Below are positions 27,287 through 35,984 of a DNA stretch of 64,000 nucleotides, piece after piece (the stretch's first letter is position 1; each line of letters begins with the position of its first letter). Source of the DNA: Candidatus Cryosericum terrychapinii (GTDB lineage: Bacteria > Caldisericota > Caldisericia > Cryosericales > Cryosericaceae). Below the pieces are notes generated by a model. It was not told the origin of the DNA and made no database searches. It was given only the letters and a program-made list of their open reading frames with translations. The position numbers were made by a program, and so were the translations under genes. The stretch covers positions 28,612 through 92,611 of the forward strand of contig NZ_QXIS01000033.1 of the NCBI RefSeq assembly GCF_003570925.1, read 5' to 3'.

Positions 27287-27350
27287 AGGGACGCCTACAT
27301 ATTCGATGGCTTGGGTGATCTTGTTGGTGGTGTCGATGTCCTCCTTGGAG
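27243..27350 (-). pseudogene. radC fragment fused to the KIPGVYG segment
   Basis: Minus strand reads DPSKEDIDTTNKITQAIEYVG, like the RadC end at 19440-19608, but instead of LDHIIVG it passes into PAVKIPGVYGAGN, shared with 26463-26498. The change of partner shows a recombination junction near 27290. Confidence 0.5.
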
Positions 27351-27474
27351 GGGTCCGTCTCTTATGTGGAGTGACGTGCCGAACCCCTTCCGAGCGATGA
27401 GCTGTGAGGCGTACTGAAGATGACACCCGCCCCTGACAGAACCAGTCCATACGGTCTTTGACTGGGAAAGCAGC

Positions 27475-27692
27475 CCAGATGCGACTGTCCCGTTCCTGTT
27501 GGCATTTCTGCGGATCGCGACTACTCTTGGTAGTAAGTAGTAAGTGGCTCTCTCGCCGGTGGTCCGGTGACCGATTGGTCGAATGTGGCCATGCTGACGC
27601 GGCATCCTGGTGCGTACATCTCAAGGTTCTGTGATCCGGTCCCGATTCAGTAGGCCAAGGAGTCCCGTGCTCGTCAGCGGGGAGGTGGTTTC
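27475..27692. repeat. Conserved upstream region of an MNKRM gene, copy 2
   Basis: This is the reverse-complement counterpart of 19127-19345. It includes a GACC-GATT-GGTC palindrome at about 27572-27583 and directly precedes the paralogous gene. Confidence 0.6.
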
Positions 27693-28073
27693 GTGAACAA
27701 GCGCATGTTGTGGTCACGCATCTTGACCGTCATCGGAGTTGTTGCCCTGTTGATTGGAGCTCTCGATCCTCTGGAAGGTTCGCTCCTCATCGTTCCCGCC
27801 ACCGCAGTGATTGCCCTCAGCGCTTATCTTGCTAGGAGCCGCTTCCGCCGACTTGCCTACTGGGGCTTTGGACTCACCGCGATCGGCGTGGGCTGGATGT
27901 TCATCATCAGTGCTCTCGGGGGGTTCGGCGGCGAGACCGGGCGATCGATGTGGTGGACACTCACTCTTCTGCCGTATCCCGTTGGCTGGATCCTGTCTGT
28001 CATTACTGGTGTGCGCCTGTTGATCGAGTGGAACCGATCGCGGGGAATGGAATCCGTCCTGCGCGGAGACTAA
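27693..28073 (+). CDS. Small membrane protein, single MNKRM-type module
   Basis: 126 residues with a GTG start preceded by GGGGAGGTGG. It begins with NKRMLWSRILTVIGVVALL and contains ARSRFRRLAYWGFGLT, the family's basic loop, and four hydrophobic segments. It is a paralog of the proteins at 17885-18319 and 18348-19154 and shares their upstream region in inverted orientation. Function unknown. Confidence 0.65.
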   Translation: MNKRMLWSRILTVIGVVALLIGALDPLEGSLLIVPATAVIALSAYLARSRFRRLAYWGFGLTAIGVGWMFIISALGGFGGETGRSMWWTLTLLPYPVGWILSVITGVRLLIEWNRSRGMESVLRGD

Positions 28074-28158
28074 CTGGCAAGATGACTACATGGTCAAATG
28101 TGACAAGAGCGTGTGGTGACCGAAGGTGGACATGTCTGCATCACGAAAGGGTGCATGG

Positions 28159-28761
28159 ATGAACCTGAAAGGACTTCCACTGAGCTCATGGTCTGGGGCC
28201 CTAGTTCTCGTCCTTTATCTGGGACTGGTCATGGTATCTTACTCGGCCTACCCATCGTCGTTCGGACCGGGCAATTGGCTCAGCGATCTCGGGGATAAGA
28301 GCCTGAACCCCGACGGTGCAGTGTACTATCGCCTGGCACCAATCCTGGCCGGCCTCGCTCTCATGCTCTTCTTCGTAGGACTGAAAGACTGGCATGGAGG
28401 CAAGAGAAGCAAGCCGAGAATACTTATGAGCATAGCTCAATCGTTCGGAGTCCTGGGTTCTTTCGCCCTTATCATGACCGGGTGGTTCTCCAAGGACAAT
28501 CCCGTTCCGCACTTGCGCTGGTCCATAGCAGGTAGTTACATGTGTTTTGGTGCTGTCGTCCTCGTTGGCATTGCACTGCTCTGCTATACAAGTGTGCCAA
28601 AACTCTTCAGCATCTTCTGTTTCCTATCGGCAGCTGTTGCCATCACCTCTGCGACCTATCGCAAGGCCCCCTGGCTGGAATGGCTCGCGGTATTCATGTT
28701 GATGATCTTCGTTGCGTCGGTGTCTTACCTGACACACAGGCACGTGAACCAAGGGCAGTGA
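28159..28761 (+). CDS. DUF998-like six-helix membrane protein
   Basis: About 200 residues starting MNLKGLPLSSWSGALVLVLY. The ATG at 28159 is favoured over upstream in-frame ATGs because its paralog at 35119 starts identically. The signature YPSSFGPGNWLSDLGD, with LNPDGAVYYRLA after the first helix, is typical of DUF998-type proteins. Five further hydrophobic segments follow and the C-terminus is basic. Function is unknown; the family is often linked to stress or bacitracin-type resistance loci. Identity to the 35119 copy is high over the full length. Confidence 0.7.
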   Translation: MNLKGLPLSSWSGALVLVLYLGLVMVSYSAYPSSFGPGNWLSDLGDKSLNPDGAVYYRLAPILAGLALMLFFVGLKDWHGGKRSKPRILMSIAQSFGVLGSFALIMTGWFSKDNPVPHLRWSIAGSYMCFGAVVLVGIALLCYTSVPKLFSIFCFLSAAVAITSATYRKAPWLEWLAVFMLMIFVASVSYLTHRHVNQGQ

Positions 28762-29093
28762 GCACTGAAGCGGATTGACCGGGTCCTAGCTACTCTCTAG
28801 AGCCTCCATTCCATCATCCATACGGGCCTGAGATAAGGTCAGGCGAGGTGACAAATACACGATAGATACAGGGCGAACCTGCAGTGGAAAACCGTAACAA
28901 GGGAACACGTCCCAGCCACACGTTCGAGGGTCGGGTCTGACAGGTCAAGGATCGGATGCCTTTGTAGTAACCCTTGAGAGAGGAGCGGTCGGGAAGAGGC
29001 CTTGACTGGGATGTATCCAGCCGGACCATTTCCTTCACTTGGCCGCTCTGGAAGGCACTTGTTCGCTATGGCAACAGAATCTATACGGTCTCC
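28762..29093. other. Intergenic, nothing recognised
   Basis: About 330 bp. No gene family supported; decayed coding sequence is likely. Confidence 0.4.
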
Positions 29094-29121
29094 TTGACAC
29101 AAGATGGGCTCAAGGTATAGA
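29094..29121 (+). promoter_or_regulatory. Promoter of the aldo/keto reductase gene
   Basis: TTGACA (29094-29099), 16-bp spacer, TATAGA (29116-29121), about 40 bp before the ATG; CAAAGGAG precedes the start. Confidence 0.6.
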
Positions 29122-29159
29122 CTTCCTTATACGTCAAGAATCTCAAAGGAGCGCTTCGC

Positions 29160-30092
29160 ATGAAAACAATTCGCATTGCAAATGGGGAGATTCAGGCATC
29201 CGAGATTTCACTTGGATGCATGAGACTACCTGGCCTATCTGGCAAGGAAGCGGAAGTTTTTGTTCAGACTGCTTTGGACGAAGGCATCAATTTCTTCGAC
29301 CATGCAGATATTTACGCCGGCGGTAAGTCTGAGGAGTTGTTCGCACGGGCAATTCACATGAGTCCGGCTGTCCGTGAAAAAATACTGCTCCAGACAAAAT
29401 GTGGCATATGCCAGCACGATGGAAGCAACATTTACTATGATTTTTCCAAAGAGCATATTCTGGAATCGGTTGATGGCAGCCTAAAACGGTTGAATACCGA
29501 TTACGTTGATGTCTTGCTGCTCCACCGCCCCGACGCATTAGCAGATCCACAAGAAGTGGCTGAGGCGTTTGATATCCTGCACAACAATGGGAAAGTCCGA
29601 TACTTTGGCGTAAGCAATGAAAAACCTATGCAGATTGAATTGCTCAACAGGTACCTGAATCAGAAACTCGTCGTCAATCAGCTGCAACTGAGCATTACCA
29701 ACGCGACGATGATCAGCAACGGCATGAACGTGAACATGCAAAATGACAGTGCCGTTGACAGGGATAGCAGCATTCTCGACTATTGCCGCTTGAAAGACAT
29801 TACCATTCAGGCATGGTCGCCATTCCAGTATGGTATGTTCGCAGGTGCGTTTCTCGATAATGAGAAGTTCCCGGAACTCAATCTCAAGATCGATGAACTC
29901 GCCAAGATCAAAGGGGTGCCGAATACTGCGATCGCTATTGCCTGGATTCTACGCCACCCCGCTAAAATACAGCCCATTGTCGGAACAACAAGCGCGGCTC
30001 GACTGAAAGATATCTGCAAAGGGTCCACATTTGAATTAACAAGGCAAGAGTGGTACGAAATCTACCGCGCGGCAGGCAATGTCGTGCCATAA
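29160..30092 (+). CDS. Aldo/keto reductase (YdhF-like)
   Basis: 310 residues, the normal family length. The catalytic residues are present: Asp and Tyr in INFFDHADIYAGG, Lys in LLQTKCGI and His in VDVLLLHRPDAL. The C-terminal NADPH site is represented by IQPIVGTTSAARLKDIC. The fold is a TIM barrel that reduces carbonyls with NADPH; substrate unknown. The length and the LGCMRLPG start resemble the E. coli YdhF subgroup. A DUF1801 gene follows 57 bp downstream, probably on the same transcript. Confidence 0.9.
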   Translation: MKTIRIANGEIQASEISLGCMRLPGLSGKEAEVFVQTALDEGINFFDHADIYAGGKSEELFARAIHMSPAVREKILLQTKCGICQHDGSNIYYDFSKEHILESVDGSLKRLNTDYVDVLLLHRPDALADPQEVAEAFDILHNNGKVRYFGVSNEKPMQIELLNRYLNQKLVVNQLQLSITNATMISNGMNVNMQNDSAVDRDSSILDYCRLKDITIQAWSPFQYGMFAGAFLDNEKFPELNLKIDELAKIKGVPNTAIAIAWILRHPAKIQPIVGTTSAARLKDICKGSTFELTRQEWYEIYRAAGNVVP

Positions 30093-30149
30093 GACATTCC
30101 GATGTTGATGCGGCACATGATATTGTGTGATTGAGGAGGCAATAAAGCA

Positions 30150-30572
30150 ATGAACGCCAGTGGACTTATTGACGATCTTGTTGCCAATCTCACTGATTGG
30201 CGCGGCGCTACGCTTGCCAGTATCAGGAGGATTATCCATGAAGCTGATCCCGATATAGTAGAGGAGTGGAAATGGATGGGAACTCCAGCATGGTCCCACG
30301 ATGGGACAGTCTGTATTGCCAATGCCTTCAAGGACAAAGTAAAGCTAACCTTCTCTCAGGGAGCGAGCCTTGCTGATCCTGACAAGCTGTTCAATAACGG
30401 ACTCACAGGCAAGCAATGGAGAACCATTGACATTTACAAGGACGACAAGATCAATGAGAGATCGCTAAAGGTCCTTATCCATGATGCCGTAGGCTACAAT
30501 CATTCCGCGGTGCAATCTACAAACCGGCCTCACGCGACACGAGGCGACCCGAAGAAGAAACCAGAGAAGTAG
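30150..30572 (+). CDS. DUF1801 domain protein (YdhG-like)
   Basis: 140 residues with the DUF1801 pattern: LASIRRIIHEADPDIVEEWK, then GTPAWSHDGTVCIANAFKDK and KLTFSQGASL. These small cytosolic proteins have an iron-chaperone/SAM-fold-like core but no established reaction. AGGAGG precedes the ATG by nine bases. The C-terminal tail is basic (GDPKKKPEK). It probably shares the promoter of the aldo/keto reductase. Confidence 0.85.
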   Translation: MNASGLIDDLVANLTDWRGATLASIRRIIHEADPDIVEEWKWMGTPAWSHDGTVCIANAFKDKVKLTFSQGASLADPDKLFNNGLTGKQWRTIDIYKDDKINERSLKVLIHDAVGYNHSAVQSTNRPHATRGDPKKKPEK

Positions 30573-30619
30573 ATACTCTAACATCGCGACACCTACGCAT
30601 GGCTGGACGAACATCCCGA

Positions 30620-30895
30620 TGTTGTATCCAACGTGGAGTTACTAACATAGTTGTGCACTGGCGATTTTCGGAAGACGTGTGTGAGGGGACTCGATCTGAA
30701 GTGAGTCCAAAAGCGAGAAAAAGGGGTGGTGGTAGTCGTGTGGTGGAGATAGGGGCGAACAGGCAGTCCTGCGATCCATCTGTGTCGCTGATGTTGAAGC
30801 TGGTCTTGGACGTAGTGAAGGGCGTTGCTGCCTGCTTCCACGGGAAGGACTATACGCGTGGTGAGCACTGGATTCCCGGCAAGAGCGAGGATTAG
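30620..30895 (+). repeat. Recombinase 3'-end remnant with core repeat (left A, right I)
   Basis: GVTNIVVHWRFSED and RGGGSRVVEIGANRQ are the diverged last ~40 codons of the serine recombinase family, ending at an exact core (30740-30755). The right flank (CGAACAGGCAGTCCTGCG) is family I. The open frame closes at 30895 after a non-recombinase tail. Confidence 0.65.
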
Positions 30896-30965
30896 GTGCC
30901 GGGGGCCGGAGAGTTGACTCCATTCCGTGGAACGATGATAATGAACACGAAGCTGAGAGTTCTGA

Positions 30966-31242
30966 GTGCTTGGAGCGAACCAAGCACTCTGTCTGGGCGC
31001 ACGGGAGTGGCTCGCTCGTTTCGTTCGCTGGTATCGCCTCGTACATCGTCACAGCGCACAACGATTCGTCACCCCTCGCCAGTTCCATACCGGACAGGCA
31101 ACCGACATCCTGGGGAAGCGACACGCCCTCTACGAAGCTGCGAAGGCCATGAATCCCCTACGATGGACACGACATACCCGGAACTGGACACCACATACCG
31201 AAGTCTGGTTGAATCCTGTAAGAGAAACCTTGACTAGAAGCG
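30966..31242 (+). pseudogene. IS3-family transposase, 3' remnant
   Basis: The frame reads REWLARFVRWYRLVHRHS, then RFVTPRQFHTGQATDIL, RHALYEAAKAMNPLRW and RNWTPHTEVWLNP. This is the well-conserved end of IS3-family OrfB integrases after the last catalytic Glu. The upstream DDE core is absent. It lies just before the promoter of the ABC pair, which may be a consequence of the insertion. Confidence 0.7.
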
Positions 31243-31251
31243 ACAACTATC

Positions 31252-31280
31252 TTGACACCTACCGCAAGTTACCCTATAAC
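31252..31280 (+). promoter_or_regulatory. Strong promoter of the BceAB-type operon
   Basis: TTGACA (31252-31257), 17-bp spacer, TATAAC (31275-31280). It lies ten bases after the IS3 remnant and ~37 bp before the start codon. Confidence 0.65.
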
Positions 31281-31316
31281 ATTATTAAGAAATTCAAAAC
31301 AGTTGGAGGTAGTCTT

Positions 31317-32081
31317 ATGAGTCTGCTAGTCGCGAAGAACATTACAAAAATATACGGTGGACAAAAAAACGCTAGTTCGATGCAGGCTCTAAACGGTATT
31401 GACTTAACCATTGAGGAAGGAGAATTTGTTGGAATAATGGGACCTTCGGGAAGTGGTAAAACGACCCTCCTCAATATATTAAGTGGTATTTTAAAGCCCA
31501 ATACAGGGGTTGTAGAAATAAACGGAAAATCCATCCTGGAATTGAGTTCCAATGAAATTGCACTGTTTAGAAGACAAAGTATGGGAGTTGTCTTTCAAGA
31601 TTTCAATCTATTGGACAGCCTGACAATAAGGGAGAACATTGTACTCCCTATGATCTTAGGCAAAAAGGGCCTTGTTGAGATACGGGCGAAAACAGAAGAG
31701 GTAATGTCTCTTTTTGATATTGAGTCTATTGCAGAAAAATATCCCTATAACGTTTCGGGAGGGCAACAACAACGAGCTGCAGTCAGCAGAGCACTTGTCA
31801 ATGATCCTGACATAATCTTCGCAGATGAACCTACGGGTAATCTTGACTCGAAATCTTCAAAGGCAGTTATGGAGTGTTTCGAAAAGCTGACTAATGTACA
31901 AAAGAAGACTCTCATGATTGTCACGCATGATCCATTTGCTGCAAGCTACTGTAAACGTATCGTATTTATCAAGGACGGCAGTATCAATATGGAAATAGTC
32001 AGCAATGGAGATCGAAGAGCGTTCTTCAATCGTATTCTTGATACGCTTGCTGTTATAGGAGGTGACCGGAGTGAGTCTTAG
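31317..32081 (+). CDS. BceA-type ABC transporter ATP-binding protein
   Basis: 254 residues from the ATG at 31317, with GGAGG eight bases upstream. Walker A GPSGSGKTTLLN, Q-loop FQDFNLLDSLTIRENI, signature VSGGQQQRAAVSRAL, Walker B IIFADEPTGNLD and the His switch ILIVTHD-like MIVTHDP are all present. With the next gene it forms a BceAB/peptide-7 exporter pair, the type that senses and removes lantibiotics or bacitracin. Both genes are markedly AT-richer than their neighbours, indicating transfer. The usual BceRS two-component genes are not adjacent. A longer open frame upstream is IS3 sequence, not part of the protein. Confidence 0.9.
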   Translation: MSLLVAKNITKIYGGQKNASSMQALNGIDLTIEEGEFVGIMGPSGSGKTTLLNILSGILKPNTGVVEINGKSILELSSNEIALFRRQSMGVVFQDFNLLDSLTIRENIVLPMILGKKGLVEIRAKTEEVMSLFDIESIAEKYPYNVSGGQQQRAAVSRALVNDPDIIFADEPTGNLDSKSSKAVMECFEKLTNVQKKTLMIVTHDPFAASYCKRIVFIKDGSINMEIVSNGDRRAFFNRILDTLAVIGGDRSES

Positions 32082-34035
32082 CAGGATAATTCTCAAGAAT
32101 ATTCGGGCTAACATTCGCAACTATGTTTCCTATTTCTTGTCAAGCAGCTTTTCGATCATGCTATTCTTTATCTATTCTACCCTTCTTTTTAGTGATACTA
32201 TTGCAACATCACAGGATTACAAGGGACTTTCAAAAATCTTCCTTATGACTCTCGTTGCAATTGTGGCTTTTTCAATTTTCTTCATTAGTTATGCTCACAC
32301 AACCTTTATGAAATCGCGAAGCAAAGAGTTTGGAGTATTTTCCATTTTAGGAATGACCCGAAATGACCTCATAAGGACAATTCTCATAGAGAATAGCTTG
32401 ATATTTGCTGCCTCAACGTTGACAGGAATACTCTCAGGAATAGTCTTCTCAAGGCTATTTCAAACGGTTGTGTTCAAAATCCTTGGGATACAGCAGTTTG
32501 ACTTCAATCTTACAGAAAGGCCCTTCGTTGTGACGATCGCTTCCTTTGCTGCCATTTTCCTATTTGTCATCGTTCAAAGCGCATTCCATATTGCAGGCCT
32601 CGACATATCCAGACTGATAACGGAGTCAAAGAGAAACGAAATAGAGACTGGCACCACGCCCTTATCCGGAGTGTTTGGGATCCTTTGTCTGGGGATATCC
32701 TTCATACTGCTCCATATGATAACTGAACAAAGCAAAGGACTAGCAGTAAACGGCTATCTGTATGCTTCGTACATTATCCTTCTCTTCACTGGTGTGTACT
32801 TAGTGATTTCGGGTTTTTCCGGTATCCTGTTGTCATTTTGGAAGAATAGCAAACTATATTATAGTAACCTGCTTTTCACAAGCGAAATCAATCATCATTA
32901 CAGACAAGACAAGAGGATAATCTTCGTCTTAAGCATCTTAACTTCAATCGTAATCGTGATGTGTACCACGGCATTTGCATTCTACCATTTGTCCGACGAG
33001 TCAGTAAGTGCAAGTCAAAAAAACGATATCGAATATGTACAATTGGGGAACATCAATAAACTGGATGAGGATAAGCTCAATGAAACATTAAGAGACTCAA
33101 GTGACACTCTGCTCAACAAAGGGGCTTACGAGTTTATCCAACTTACTCATGGAAATATGAAAGCCGGTATGAGTATTCCTGTCGTATCTGTGGACATTTA
33201 TGAGGCTGCAATGAATGGAAGAATCGAAATCGAAAAAGGCCATGCATTGATGATTTTGCCTCCATTACAACTTTTTAGTTCCAATGGATTGCAACAAAAA
33301 CAAGTAGAACTTACAGATGGTTCTCATTCCTTTTCGTATACCATTATGGATTCTGCTCGTTTAGAATGGATTGCCGGAACAGTGGTTTTGCCTTATGAAG
33401 AGGCAATTGTCCTGAACAATGATGACTATGCCCTTATGAAGAGTAAAGTCAGCGAAGCCCTTGTTGGAGTCTATCATGTGTTCAATTTCACTGATTGGAA
33501 GAATACACAGGGGATAACCAAGGGAATTCGAGATGAACTAGCTAAGGCGAATATCGATAAACAGCTAAGTCCTAAAGAACAAGAATTGTCATTAGGGCTA
33601 ACTGTCTCTTCAAAGAAGGAAATCTCTGATGTTTTTAGGAAGGGCTATGCGTTATTCATTTTCAGTACTGTATTCATTGGCGTGTTATTTTTCATTGCCT
33701 CAGGTGGCATACTCTACTTTAAACAATTCGCAGAACTTGATGCAGCCAAAGTGAAATTCAGAAAGGTCTATAGACTTGGTATAGCAGATAGAGAAATATC
33801 TCGTGTCATTTCACAAGAATTTGCATTAAGCTTTTATACACCGATTCTCATAGGCGGAATCATAAGTATTGCCTTGCTTTACCTCTTGATTGATGTTGCA
33901 AATGCTCAACATATCCAAGGTGTATTCATATCAACGGGCGTTTCTGTTCTAGCTGGGTACGCTCTGGTTCAATCTCTTTTCTATCTCTTAGCAAGAAGGA
34001 ACTATATTCGTGGAGTTCTACGAGATATTTCATGA
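32071..34035 (+). CDS. BceB-type FtsX-like permease
   Basis: About 654 residues with ten predicted membrane segments and a large external domain (~300-515) between helices 7 and 8, the BceB plan. It starts SLSRIILKNIRANIRNYVSYF, typical of the family. The GTG at 32071 is chosen because AGGAGG ends nine bases before it; a GTG at 32062 overlaps that site. The gene overlaps the ATPase gene by 11 bp, consistent with coupled translation. The external domain would bind peptide antibiotic-lipid complexes. AT-rich like its partner. Confidence 0.85.
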   Translation: MSLSRIILKNIRANIRNYVSYFLSSSFSIMLFFIYSTLLFSDTIATSQDYKGLSKIFLMTLVAIVAFSIFFISYAHTTFMKSRSKEFGVFSILGMTRNDLIRTILIENSLIFAASTLTGILSGIVFSRLFQTVVFKILGIQQFDFNLTERPFVVTIASFAAIFLFVIVQSAFHIAGLDISRLITESKRNEIETGTTPLSGVFGILCLGISFILLHMITEQSKGLAVNGYLYASYIILLFTGVYLVISGFSGILLSFWKNSKLYYSNLLFTSEINHHYRQDKRIIFVLSILTSIVIVMCTTAFAFYHLSDESVSASQKNDIEYVQLGNINKLDEDKLNETLRDSSDTLLNKGAYEFIQLTHGNMKAGMSIPVVSVDIYEAAMNGRIEIEKGHALMILPPLQLFSSNGLQQKQVELTDGSHSFSYTIMDSARLEWIAGTVVLPYEEAIVLNNDDYALMKSKVSEALVGVYHVFNFTDWKNTQGITKGIRDELAKANIDKQLSPKEQELSLGLTVSSKKEISDVFRKGYALFIFSTVFIGVLFFIASGGILYFKQFAELDAAKVKFRKVYRLGIADREISRVISQEFALSFYTPILIGGIISIALLYLLIDVANAQHIQGVFISTGVSVLAGYALVQSLFYLLARRNYIRGVLRDIS

Positions 34036-34120
34036 ACTTCTACGAATCTGTTTCCATCAGCCCCTCTATTCTACGGAGACAGTTCTCGCGTCTGGTAATT
34101 AGGATCTATCTTATTGAAAC

Positions 34121-34161
34121 AAGGCATAGAGAGTGTTATATCTCTATGCCTTTGTGTTTTT
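34121..34161 (+). terminator. Rho-independent terminator after bceAB
   Basis: A 12-bp stem (AAGGCATAGAGA / TCTCTATGCCTT) with an 8-nt loop is followed by TGTGTTTTT. It lies 85 bp after the permease stop. Confidence 0.8.
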
Positions 34162-34197
34162 AGTCAGCAATTTAGCTTCAAAATGGCATCTATTCCG

Positions 34198-34290
34198 TCA
34201 ACTCACCCCTAAAGTCTTTCAACCGACACCTATTTCATCAACTCACCCTACATAAGAAAGTTCAATCGACATCAATTATGTCATCTCACC
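34198..34290. repeat. Short direct repeats at a likely insertion-sequence end
   Basis: TCAACTCACC (34198, 34248) and TCATCTCACC (34281) recur, with related spacers (AAAGT-N2-TTCAACCGACA; AAAGTTCAATCGACA). They directly abut the transposase fragment starting at 34290. Such arrays resemble transposase-binding sites at element ends. Confidence 0.45.
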
Positions 34291-34579
34291 GCAGTCTGAG
34301 ATTGTTCTCCTGACCCGACTGTACCAGGCGCTGCACCTAGAGGTGAGCTGGTTCCTTCCCAGCCAGAAGCTCCTCCACAAGGTCAGGACCGGGAGCCACG
34401 TCACCAAGGTGTACGACACGGCACAGACACCGTGCGTCAGGATGCTGGCACGGATGGACGTGTCCGAAGAGACAAAGAGACGCCTCTTGGCCACGCGTGC
34501 GAAGCTGGACTTGACGAGCCTGCACCATGAGATTCTCCTCTGTCAGGAGCACCTGGACGAAATCGCCAAAAGGAGATAA
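34290..34579 (+). pseudogene. Integrase-core transposase, C-terminal fragment
   Basis: The frame reads EIVLLTRLYQALHLEVSWF, PSQKLLHKVRTGSHVTKVYD, TAQTPCVRMLA and ends EIAKRR. This is the C-terminal region of the same transposase family whose N-terminus and core survive at 35985-36439. No catalytic residues are left in this piece. Confidence 0.6.
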
Positions 34580-34714
34580 TCCCTGGTCGTCAAGAAACGC
34601 GGCAACTACGCGCATATTCTAGATGAGTCTACGGCCTGATTGTTCACGTACATCCTACATGAGTTGACACGGATGGACAAATGTGATAGAAGAATAAAAC
34701 AGTTGGAGGAATCA

Positions 34715-35122
34715 ATGTCTGCAAATAGCCGTATATTAAATCCTAGATGGGCAAGAACGGGGGTGCTTGGATCTGTTATCGCTATTCCAATTCTTGCTGT
34801 GCTTGAGTCCCCGCCTCCGATTGGCTTCGAGACCAGGCCACAAGGTGACGTCTCGCACTTCCGGGTGGCCCTTCTTCCTGGTATTCTGGTCACCGAGACA
34901 GCAACTATCCTGCTGGTTTTCAAACGCCCGCAACTTGGGGCAACATTGGCTATCGTCGCAGCTGTTCTCAATATTCTCCAGGTTTTCGGCGGCCAATTGC
35001 ACCTGATGCAACCCCGAGTTGCGCCCTTTGGCTATTTGATGCTTGAGTACTCGGTTGGATTGTTCGCCATGGCTCTTGCCTATATTGCCTGCACTGTTCA
35101 TCAGGAAAGGACAAATCAATGA
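34715..35122 (+). CDS. Small integral membrane protein
   Basis: 135 residues. The ATG at 34715 (SANSRILNPRWARTGVLG) has GGAGG seven bases upstream. Four hydrophobic segments are present (VLGSVIAIPILAVL, ALLPGILVTETATILLVF, LGATLAIVAAVLNILQVFGG, YSVGLFAMALAYIACTV). No family recognised. The stop overlaps the ATG of the DUF998-like gene (ATGA), so the two products are made together and may form a complex. Confidence 0.65.
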   Translation: MSANSRILNPRWARTGVLGSVIAIPILAVLESPPPIGFETRPQGDVSHFRVALLPGILVTETATILLVFKRPQLGATLAIVAAVLNILQVFGGQLHLMQPRVAPFGYLMLEYSVGLFAMALAYIACTVHQERTNQ

Positions 35123-35724
35123 ATCTGAAAAAGCTCCCTATGAGCTCAGTGTCTGGAGCCTTGGTCCTCGTTCTCTATGTGGGGTTGGCAAAGATATCCT
35201 ACTTGCTTTATCCGTCGTTTTTTGGGCCACGTGGGAATTGGCTTAGCGATTTGGGGAGCAATCAGTTGAATCCCCATGGTGCAATTTACTACCGCCTGGC
35301 AGGAATTCTGGGCGGTCTCGTTCTCATGTTCTTCTTCATAGGACTAAAGGACTGGTACAAAGGTCAGAAAGATAAGTCGAGAATATTCATGACTATTGCC
35401 CAATTGTTTGGAGTGTTAACTTCTCTCGCTTTTGCCATGACCGGGTTCTTCTCTGAGGACAACCTTGTTCCTCACTCATTTTGGTCAGTAACCAATTACA
35501 TCTGCTTTGGTACTGCCGCATTTTTCGTGGGTTTTGCATTGCTGTATCACAAGGACGTGCCCAGGCTTTTCAGCGTTTTCTGTTTCATATTGGCAATTGT
35601 GGACATTGTTTCTGGCGTCTATGGCAAAACTTACTGGCTGGAATGGCTAGTGGTGTTTATGTTGTTAGTATTTGTTGCATCAGTGTCTTACATAACAAAT
35701 AGACATCTGAAACAAGGGCGATGA
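35119..35724 (+). CDS. DUF998-like membrane protein (paralog of 28159-28761)
   Basis: 201 residues starting MNLKKLPMSSVSGALVLVLY, with YPSFFGPRGNWLSDLGSN and six hydrophobic segments. It is colinear and highly similar to the 28159 copy, but AT-richer and coupled to an extra upstream membrane gene that the other copy lacks. Function unknown. Confidence 0.7.
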   Translation: MNLKKLPMSSVSGALVLVLYVGLAKISYLLYPSFFGPRGNWLSDLGSNQLNPHGAIYYRLAGILGGLVLMFFFIGLKDWYKGQKDKSRIFMTIAQLFGVLTSLAFAMTGFFSEDNLVPHSFWSVTNYICFGTAAFFVGFALLYHKDVPRLFSVFCFILAIVDIVSGVYGKTYWLEWLVVFMLLVFVASVSYITNRHLKQGR

Positions 35725-35762
35725 GTACTAAACAGCATCGATAGAGTTCTAGGTATTGTATT

Positions 35763-35805
35763 GAGTTCTTGATACATTATTCATGTAAGACACCAACTCT
35801 TTTTT
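35763..35805 (+). terminator. Possible terminator after the DUF998 gene
   Basis: GAGTT (35763-35767) can pair with AACTC (35795-35799) just before six T residues. The loop is long and the stem short, so support is weak. Confidence 0.3.
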
Positions 35806-35984
35806 CGTTGGGCTGTCCTATTTGTGTTGTCTCATTTTGGCGCAATATCGTTAGAATCTCTAGTAGCGGGCAAGGTAGGAGGTGGTGGGTTCAAGACCGC
35901 CGTAGCTCTCCAATATTCGCATGATGGAACTAGTCATCGTATAATAGGCGACAAGCCGTCATGAACGAGGTGCGAGCGTAATAT

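Noticed and set aside
30966-31316. N-terminal extension of the BceA-type ATPase by 117 residues
   Set aside because: The sequence is an IS3 transposase end; promoter and ribosome site support the start at 31317.
35875-35912. T-arm-like sequence (GGTGGGTTCAAGACC, then CTCTCCA) suggesting a tRNA
   Set aside because: No matching 5' acceptor strand, D-arm or anticodon arm within 80 bp upstream; at most a tRNA 3' fragment.
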